From: Minisyncoccota bacterium
GTDB taxonomy: Bacteria > Patescibacteriota > Minisyncoccia > UBA6257 > 1-14-0-10-40-38
Direction: 5' to 3'
Assembly: GCA_020052135.1 (NCBI GenBank)
Contig: JAGVPS010000019.1
Location: forward strand, 1-12,057
Length of the DNA: 12,057 bases
In this document: piece after piece, positions 7,667 to 12,057 of the stretch
Layout of the letters: each line of letters opens with the position of its first letter
How positions within the stretch are numbered: the stretch's first letter is position 1
Program-made: the position numbers and the translations under genes
The notes under the pieces: model-generated
What the model saw: only the letters and a program-made list of their open reading frames with translations
Databases searched by the model: none
What the model was told of the DNA's origin: nothing

Positions 7667-9421
7667 ATGAACTCCGAAACCAGAAATTGCCAGAATTGCA
7701 AGCAGGCGTTCACCATCGAACCGGATGATTTTGCATTTTACGAAAAAATGAAGGTACCCCCTCCGACGTTTTGTCCGGAGTGCCGAGCAAAGCGAAGGAT
7801 GGTGTTCTGGAATCAATCAAATCTGTATCGTAAAAAAGATGACCGAGGCGTTGAAACATTCTCCACATACCCCGAGGAGTCAAAGATTAAAATATACGAA
7901 CTCAAATATTGGCAAGGCGATGATTGGGATCCGATGGCATATGGGCGAAAATATGACTTCAATCGCCCGTTTTTTGAGCAATTCAGAGAACTCATGTATG
8001 CCGTGCCGTGGCCGTCGCGTTCAATCGCGGAAATTGTCAATAGCGATTATTCGAATAACGCGAATAACCTCAAAAATTGCTACCTTTGTTTTAATGCGAA
8101 TAATTCTGGAAACTGCCTATACAGCGTCGGATTCGCGAAAGGCAAGGACTTAGTAGATGGATATGCGGCAATACAGTCTGAACTTTGCTACGAAGTATAT
8201 CAAGCAGGTGATTGTTTCCAAACATTCTTTGGAAGCGGGCTCACACAATGCAGAAATGTTTGGTTTTCCCGTGACTGTGTAGACTGTAGTGATTGTTTCG
8301 GATGCGTGAATCTACGGCACAAGCAGTATCACTGGTTCAACGAGCCGCTTACGAAAGATGAATATAAAAAGCGTGTGGAGCAAGCTGAAACGGGCTCCTA
8401 TGCATATATTGAAAAAACCATGGCCCAGACACAGGTGCTATGGCTAAAATTGCCGCACAAAAACTATCAGGGTCTTCATAATTTGGATGTGAGCGGAGAC
8501 TACGTATATCACTCTAAGAATGCGCACGATGTATTTGAAGTCGGCGAACTCGAAAATGTTCGCTATGCACAAAACCTCGCCGAAGGGGTCAAAGACGCGT
8601 ATGACTACACCAATTGGGGATCAAATTCATCCCTCATATACGAAGTGGTGGATGCGGGGATGGGATTGCATAATGTGCGCTTCTCTGCAGGGAGTTATTC
8701 TGAATGTCGAAATATCGAGTATTGTATGAAGGCCCAAAATGCTGAAGATTGTTTTGGGTGCGTAGGAATTCGAAAAAAACGGTATTGTATTTTAAATAGA
8801 CAATACTCCAAAGAAGAATATTTCTTATTGCGTGCAAAGATTATTGAACACATGAATGCCATGCCATATACGGATGCACAAGGGAGAGTATATCGCTACG
8901 GTGAGTTTTTTCCGCCGGAGTTTTCACCGCTCGGATATGGTCAAAGCGTAGCTATAGATTACTATCCGACTACTCGCGAAAAAGCCGAAAAGGAAGGATA
9001 TCCCTGGTACGAGAGCAAGGAGAAAGAATTCTCTATTACAAAGGAATCTGTGGCGCTGTCGGATGACCTGAGCGGAGTGGACGATTCAATTCTAAAAGAA
9101 GTGCTAGGATGTGCTGTATGCAAAAAAGCCTATCGGATTATCGATAGGGAATATGCGTTCCTTAAGCGTTTTAATATTGCGTTGCCAAGGCTCTGTGTCC
9201 GGTGTCGTTATAAAAAACGGCTTTCAGTGCGGAATCCATTAAAATGGCAAAGGCGAAAGTGCCAGTGTGCGGGTACTAAAGACGACAAGCAGATATATAT
9301 GAACACGGGAGATCATTTTCATAAAAAAGATCACTGCCCCAACACATTTGAAACCTCATACGCCCCCGATTGTCCTGAAATTGTCTACTGCGAAAGCTGC
9401 TACCAAAGTGAAGTCGTATAA
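7667..9421 (+). CDS. Paralogue 6, multi-zinc cysteine-rich protein lacking the second N-terminal site
   Basis: A 584-residue family member. The ATG at 7667 gives M-N-S-E-T-R-N-C and lies just after the predicted promoter. An in-frame ATG at 7637 would add ten residues encoded by the palindrome and promoter, and is rejected. The first N-terminal zinc site is intact (Cys8, Cys11, Cys36, Cys39). All four ligands of the second are gone: the region reads R-K-K-D-D-R-G-V and later I-Y-E-L-K-Y-W. The linker is W-Q-G-D-D-W-D / Y-G-R-K-Y-D-F. The two central repeats end D-C-F-G-C-V-N-L-R-H-K (209-219) and D-C-F-G-C-V-G-I-R-K-K (361-371), 152 residues apart. The C-terminal module is the long form: C-A-V-C, C-V-R-C-R, R-K-C-Q-C-A-G, H-F-H, C-P-N-T-F, then the common ending (here Y-A-P-D-C-P-E-I-V-Y-C-E-S-C, with an extra cysteine). 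Function is unknown. Confidence 0.93.
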   Translation: MNSETRNCQNCKQAFTIEPDDFAFYEKMKVPPPTFCPECRAKRRMVFWNQSNLYRKKDDRGVETFSTYPEESKIKIYELKYWQGDDWDPMAYGRKYDFNRPFFEQFRELMYAVPWPSRSIAEIVNSDYSNNANNLKNCYLCFNANNSGNCLYSVGFAKGKDLVDGYAAIQSELCYEVYQAGDCFQTFFGSGLTQCRNVWFSRDCVDCSDCFGCVNLRHKQYHWFNEPLTKDEYKKRVEQAETGSYAYIEKTMAQTQVLWLKLPHKNYQGLHNLDVSGDYVYHSKNAHDVFEVGELENVRYAQNLAEGVKDAYDYTNWGSNSSLIYEVVDAGMGLHNVRFSAGSYSECRNIEYCMKAQNAEDCFGCVGIRKKRYCILNRQYSKEEYFLLRAKIIEHMNAMPYTDAQGRVYRYGEFFPPEFSPLGYGQSVAIDYYPTTREKAEKEGYPWYESKEKEFSITKESVALSDDLSGVDDSILKEVLGCAVCKKAYRIIDREYAFLKRFNIALPRLCVRCRYKKRLSVRNPLKWQRRKCQCAGTKDDKQIYMNTGDHFHKKDHCPNTFETSYAPDCPEIVYCESCYQSEVV

Positions 9422-9436
9422 TGGAAAAAGCTGTAG

Positions 9437-9512
9437 TCCCGCCGAAGCCCTTGCCTTACCGAAACCTTTAGCGAAGGAGGATGAAGCCTGTTACCAAGCG
9501 GAGGTGGCATAA
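9437..9512 (+). repeat. Spacer repeat copy 3, with a 17-base insertion
   Basis: This is the third copy of the element at 5656 and 7544. It opens TCCCGCCGAAGC and closes GCGAAGGAGGAT, but the middle carries about 17 extra bases (around 9449-9467, including TTGCCTTACCGAAACC). From 9483 it reads E-A-C-Y-Q-A-E-V-A-stop, again a family ending unlike the adjacent gene (paralogue 6 ends E-S-C-Y-Q-S-E-V-V) but identical as peptide to the last nine residues of paralogue 2. It separates paralogue 6 from the kinase gene. Confidence 0.83.
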
Positions 9513-9531
9513 ACAGTGACTAGCGATTAGA

Positions 9532-10110
9532 ATGAGTAAACTCTATTTTCTAGATTCTACCCATATGGCCGTCATACGCATGAGCGGGCATCCCGGGGCA
9601 GGAAAAACAGTGCTCGCGACCAGGCTCGCGCGGGAGCTTGGCTACACCTATTTCTATGTGGGCGGATTGTTTCGCGAACTCGCAAAGGAGCGGGGTATTG
9701 CTATAGAAGATTTTTACAGAGACCTAGCGAATGATCCGACGCTCGAGCGATCCATTGATGCGCAGGCGGAAAGACTCATGCAACAAAATGACAGGCTTAT
9801 CGTCGAGGGGAGGGTTGCCCCCTTTCAAAAATCATCATTTAAAACCATTAATGTTTTCCTTAAAATCTCTCCCGAGGAAGGCGCTCGCCGCCAATCACTT
9901 CGCGCAGAGAATGCCGGTAAAACTATTCCCGAGATAGAACGTCTTACTAAAGAACGGGTGGCAAACGAGCGGACGCACTATAAGCAACTCCATGGCATTA
10001 CTGATCACTTCGATGAGAGTAAATTTGATATCGTGCTTGATACGACAAAAACGACCCCGGAAGAAGCGTTTCAAATAGTGCTAGATAAGCTCCGCAAAAT
10101 GGGGGTATAA
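9532..10110 (+). CDS. Cytidylate kinase-like protein (short, archaeal-type)
   Basis: A 192-residue P-loop kinase likely to transfer phosphate from ATP to a nucleoside monophosphate, most probably CMP or dCMP, in the cytoplasm. The Walker A motif is G-H-P-G-A-G-K-T (residues 19-26). Then come Y-F-Y-V-G-G-L-F-R-E-L-A-K-E-R-G (about 39-54) and D-R-L-I-V-E-G-R (about 86-93), which resemble the substrate-binding motifs of archaeal cytidylate kinases. An arginine-rich lid (A-R-R-Q-S-L-R-A) and the N-E-R-T-H-Y-K-Q-L-H-G-I segment follow, and the end matches F-D-I-V-L-D-T-T. It is shorter than the roughly 225 residues of typical bacterial Cmk and lacks that enzyme's CMP-domain insertion. A second possible start at 9565 (M-A-V-I-R-M-S-G) would give 181 residues and may be the true one, since the first eleven residues are atypical; neither start has a Shine-Dalgarno site. 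Another small-molecule kinase of the same fold remains possible. Confidence 0.82.
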   Translation: MSKLYFLDSTHMAVIRMSGHPGAGKTVLATRLARELGYTYFYVGGLFRELAKERGIAIEDFYRDLANDPTLERSIDAQAERLMQQNDRLIVEGRVAPFQKSSFKTINVFLKISPEEGARRQSLRAENAGKTIPEIERLTKERVANERTHYKQLHGITDHFDESKFDIVLDTTKTTPEEAFQIVLDKLRKMGV

Positions 10111-10111
10111 T
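10106..10111 (+). promoter_or_regulatory. -10 element TATAAT overlapping the kinase stop
   Basis: A perfect TATAAT is formed by the last kinase codons and the TAA stop, preceded by TGGGGG. It lies six bases before the ATG of the truncated paralogue at 10118, so transcription would start at or near that ATG. No convincing -35 box is visible. The same hexamer also occurs at 9417-9422 over the stop of paralogue 6; such matches arise easily from GTA-TAA gene ends, so this call is tentative. Confidence 0.35.
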
Positions 10112-10117
10112 GACGGA

Positions 10118-10252
10118 ATGACAGGTTTTGAAACGAGGCAGTGCCAGAGTTGCAAAGGCCAGTTCACTATCGAACCCAAGCACTTCACTTCGTTCAGGTC
10201 ATCGGCTCTGAGAGCCTCAGGCTCGAATGAGATTTTGAGCCCCCGTTCTTAA
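10118..10252 (+). pseudogene. Truncated 5' end of a further paralogue
   Basis: A 44-codon frame begins M-T-G-F-E-T-R-Q-C-Q-S-C-K-G-Q-F-T-I-E-P, the start of the first N-terminal zinc site. Family similarity then stops after about 24 residues, at the bases ACTTCACTT (10182-10190), and the rest reads as unrelated sequence (F-R-S-S-A-L-R-A-S-G) to a TAA five codons before paralogue 7 would be in register. Only the first C-x2-C of the zinc site is present, so a folded zinc ribbon is unlikely. The unrelated part contains inverted arms GGCTC-TGA-GAGCC-TCA-GGCTC (10204-10224) and looks like an inserted dispersed repeat. The nearby TATAAT leaves open that a small peptide is still made. Confidence 0.75.
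10204..10224. repeat. Alternating inverted repeat GGCTC/GAGCC/GGCTC
   Basis: Three five-base arms, GGCTC (10204-10208), GAGCC (10212-10216) and GGCTC (10220-10224), are separated by TGA and TCA. The central arm can pair with either outer arm, giving two mutually exclusive hairpins with three-base loops. It lies in the non-homologous part of the truncated paralogue and is probably part of a dispersed repeat that replaced the rest of that gene. A regulatory role is not demonstrated. Confidence 0.5.
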
Positions 10253-10255
10253 TCT

Positions 10256-11959
10256 ATGACTCCTTCAGAAACCAAAGTGTGTCAGAACTGCAAGCAGTCG
10301 TTCACTATTGAACCACAGGATTTTGATTTTTATAAAAAGATGGACGTGCCGCCTCCGACGTTTTGTCCTGATTGCCGTTTTCAGCGGCGTCTTATGTTTC
10401 GTAACGAACGAGCGCTCTATCGGAGAACCTGTGGTTTATGCGGCATAAATATTCTTTCTATGTTTGCTCCCGATAAGTATCCGGTCTATTGCCAACCCTG
10501 CTGGTGGTCAGACAAATGGGACGCTACGGCATACGGACAAGAGTATGATTCGAACCGTAATTTTTTTGAGCAATACCGCGAGCTACAGAAAAAAGTACCC
10601 TATATGGCGCTGATCAATAGTTATACTACGCTCGTGAACAGCGAATATGTGAATCATACCGGTGGGTTGAAAAATTGTTATTGGATTTTTAATGCCGATT
10701 TTTGTGAAAACGTTCTCTATGGCACTATGGTCAACTACGTAAAAGACGGCATGGATCTTACCATGGTAGGCGCTGGATCAGAGCTATGCTATATGGACGT
10801 AGATTGCGGGAAGAGTTTCCGGATATTTTTCTCGGAAGACTGCTTCAGCTCTCATGATATTTATTTTTCAAAAAACTTGACCGGCTGTGATCATTGTATC
10901 GGATGCATTAATCTCCGAAACAAGAGCTATCATGTGTTTAATAAGCCAGTCAGCAAGGAAGAATTTGAAAAGGCGCTCCAAGAATCTCGCTTAGATTCGC
11001 ATCAGTCTGTTGCAGATTTTGAGCAAAGAGTTCGAAAATTTTGGCTGGAGCATCCACATAAATATTATCACGGATTTCACAACACTAATGCGTCGGGAGA
11101 TTACTTTTATTTCTCAAAGAACGCGCATTTTATGTATGAGAGTGAATGTGTCGAGGATGGAAAATTTTGCCAATGGATTACGCTGAAGCCGGTAAAAGAT
11201 GCCTATGATTACACCGAATGGGGCAATGGCGCTCAGCGCATATATGACTGCATCACCGTGGGAGAAAATGCCGATAACATGAAGTTTTGCTACGGTTCCT
11301 GGTCCAACATCAGCAATGTTGAGTATGGAATGTTTGTTATTTCCTCTCCTCATACGTTCGGTTGTGTTAATGTGCGAAAAAAACAGTACTGCATACTGAA
11401 TAAGCAATACACTAAAGAGGAGTACGAAGAATTACGCGCAAAAATTATAGAGGACATGAATACTCATCCGTATATAGATAGCAAGGGAAGAATATGGAAA
11501 TACGGGGAGTTTTTCCCATATGACCTAAGTTTGTTCGATTACAATGAGACGACCGCGATACAGTATTATCCTTTAGCCAAAGAGGAGATATTAGAACGGG
11601 GCTGGCGATGGAGAGAACCAGTGCAAAATGAGTATCGCATCAGCAAAAAAGCCGCAGATCTTCCAGATAGTATTTATGATGTTAGTGATGATATTGTAAA
11701 AGAAGTGATTGAGTGTCAGGTATGCGTTAAGGCGTTTAGAATCATTCCGTCGGAGCTCGCGCTTTTAAAAAGATTTGGATTCCCGTTGCCGCGTAAATGT
11801 CCCTATTGTCGTCATGTGGGGCGGATGGCTCGATTGAACCCACCCCGTCTCTGGGATAGAGCCTGTGCCAAATGCGGCAAGGATATCAAAACCTCATATG
11901 CCCTCGACCGACCGGAGATCGTGTACTGCGAGCAATGTTACCAATCAGAGGTTGCATAG
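10256..11959 (+). CDS. Paralogue 7, multi-zinc cysteine-rich protein (short C-terminal form)
   Basis: The shortest complete member, 567 residues, and the clearest for architecture. The N-terminal module has Cys9, Cys12, Cys37, Cys40, then Cys59, Cys62, Cys79, Cys82. The C-terminal module has Cys487, Cys490, Cys515, Cys518, then Cys537, Cys540, Cys558, Cys561, so seven spacings are the same and only one differs, by one residue. Between them lie W-W-S-D-K-W-D / Y-G-Q-E-Y-D, two central repeats ending C-I-G-C-I-N-L-R-N-K (Cys217) and F-G-C-V-N-V-R-K-K (Cys370), and K-Y-G-E-F-F-P. Like paralogue 2 it lacks the H-x-H loop. It starts three bases after the truncated paralogue's stop, without a visible Shine-Dalgarno site. 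It has no signal peptide or membrane segment. Zinc binding is inferred from the C-x2-C geometry; no catalytic motif is visible and function is unknown. Confidence 0.94.
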   Translation: MTPSETKVCQNCKQSFTIEPQDFDFYKKMDVPPPTFCPDCRFQRRLMFRNERALYRRTCGLCGINILSMFAPDKYPVYCQPCWWSDKWDATAYGQEYDSNRNFFEQYRELQKKVPYMALINSYTTLVNSEYVNHTGGLKNCYWIFNADFCENVLYGTMVNYVKDGMDLTMVGAGSELCYMDVDCGKSFRIFFSEDCFSSHDIYFSKNLTGCDHCIGCINLRNKSYHVFNKPVSKEEFEKALQESRLDSHQSVADFEQRVRKFWLEHPHKYYHGFHNTNASGDYFYFSKNAHFMYESECVEDGKFCQWITLKPVKDAYDYTEWGNGAQRIYDCITVGENADNMKFCYGSWSNISNVEYGMFVISSPHTFGCVNVRKKQYCILNKQYTKEEYEELRAKIIEDMNTHPYIDSKGRIWKYGEFFPYDLSLFDYNETTAIQYYPLAKEEILERGWRWREPVQNEYRISKKAADLPDSIYDVSDDIVKEVIECQVCVKAFRIIPSELALLKRFGFPLPRKCPYCRHVGRMARLNPPRLWDRACAKCGKDIKTSYALDRPEIVYCEQCYQSEVA

Positions 11960-11965
11960 CGTACA

Positions 11966-11977
11966 TTCAAGCTTGAA
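11966..11977. repeat. 12-base palindrome TTCAAGCTTGAA
   Basis: A perfect 12-base palindrome overlaps the stop codon of the minus-strand transposase fragment and lies seven bases after the stop of paralogue 7. Given its place at the end of an insertion-sequence gene it may be part of the element's terminal region, but the opposite end is outside the window, so this cannot be tested here. Confidence 0.4.
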
Positions 11978-12057
11978 CTGCACCAGGTACCAGCCCTAAA
12001 ACAAAAACCTCGTGCGGAGTAAGATAGGCGAGGCGTTTGCGCGGTCGATGGTTGAGA
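11967..12057 (-). CDS. IS30-family transposase, C-terminal end only
   Basis: On the minus strand, bases 12056 down to 11967 read L-N-H-R-P-R-K-R-L-A-Y-L-T-P-H-E-V-F-V-L, then G-L-V-P-G-A-V-Q-A and a TGA stop. The L-N-x-R-P-R-K-x-L-x-x-x-T-P-x-E-V-F segment is the signature end of IS30-family DDE transposases, following the catalytic glutamate region. The rest of the gene lies beyond the window edge. The gene converges on paralogue 7, with only seven bases between the two stop codons, so the element borders the array directly. Whether the transposase is intact cannot be seen. Confidence 0.82.
   Translation of the reverse strand, partial: LNHRPRKRLAYLTPHEVFVLGLVPGAVQA

Noticed and set aside
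9417..9422. TATAAT over the stop of paralogue 6 as the kinase promoter
   Set aside because: It is more than 100 bases before the kinase start and arises from the common GTA-TAA gene ending; no -35 or extended -10 supports it.
5656..9512. CRISPR-like array from the three repeated spacers
   Set aside because: Only three copies nearly 1.9 kb apart with whole genes between them; no regular short spacers and no cas genes.
1..12057. tRNA, rRNA or riboswitch genes
   Set aside because: The spacers are short and fully accounted for by repeats, remnants and promoter sequence; I saw no cloverleaf or known riboswitch core.

Overview
The window carries one dominant content: a same-strand run of seven large, cysteine-rich paralogues (six complete genes of 567-593 codons plus the 3' end of a seventh), interrupted by one small nucleoside-monophosphate kinase gene and a truncated paralogue, and closed on the right by the tail of an IS30-type transposase on the opposite strand. 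The organism looks like a member of the Candidate Phyla Radiation (Patescibacteria, Parcubacteria-like). The grounds are the style of the zinc-ribbon proteins (C-x2-C ... FTIEPDDF.FY ... C-x2-C-R), absence of recognisable Shine-Dalgarno sites at the gene starts, extended -10 promoters of the form TGTGGTATAA, small dispersed repeats that also enter genes in frame, and a short archaeal-like cytidylate kinase. This assignment is inference. TGA is used as a normal stop, so the Gracilibacteria/Absconditabacteria code is not in use.

Layout: 1-420 3' end of paralogue 1; 417-2135 paralogue 2 (ATGA overlap with 1); 2159-3916 paralogue 3; 3913-5643 paralogue 4 (ATGA overlap with 3); 5656-5714 spacer repeat copy 1; 5749-7530 paralogue 5; 7544-7602 spacer repeat copy 2; 7606-7653 large palindrome plus promoter; 7667-9421 paralogue 6; 9437-9512 spacer repeat copy 3; 9532-10110 cytidylate kinase-like gene; 10118-10252 5' remnant of another paralogue; 10256-11959 paralogue 7; 11967-12057 (minus) end of an IS30-family transposase.

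The paralogues share one architecture: an N-terminal two-site zinc module, a W-W-S-D / Y-G-x-x-Y-D-F linker, two tandem central repeats of roughly 150 residues each ending in a F-G-C-V-x-[LI]-R-x-K-x-Y motif, a G-E-F-F-P segment, and a C-terminal two-site zinc module whose cysteine spacing almost exactly repeats the N-terminal one. Individual copies differ in which metal sites they keep: the second N-terminal site is lost in paralogues 2, 3 and 6, and the C-terminal site has a short CxxC form or a long C-x-C/H-x-H form. No enzyme active site is visible and I do not know the function; the most defensible description is an expanded family of cytoplasmic multi-zinc scaffold or binding proteins.

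The spacers show how the array may have evolved. Three of them hold the same GC-rich repeat fused to the last nine codons and stop of a paralogue, always joined at the same codon, and a 5' paralogue fragment survives after the kinase. The array thus appears to have gained and lost copies by recombination at short repeats and conserved gene ends.
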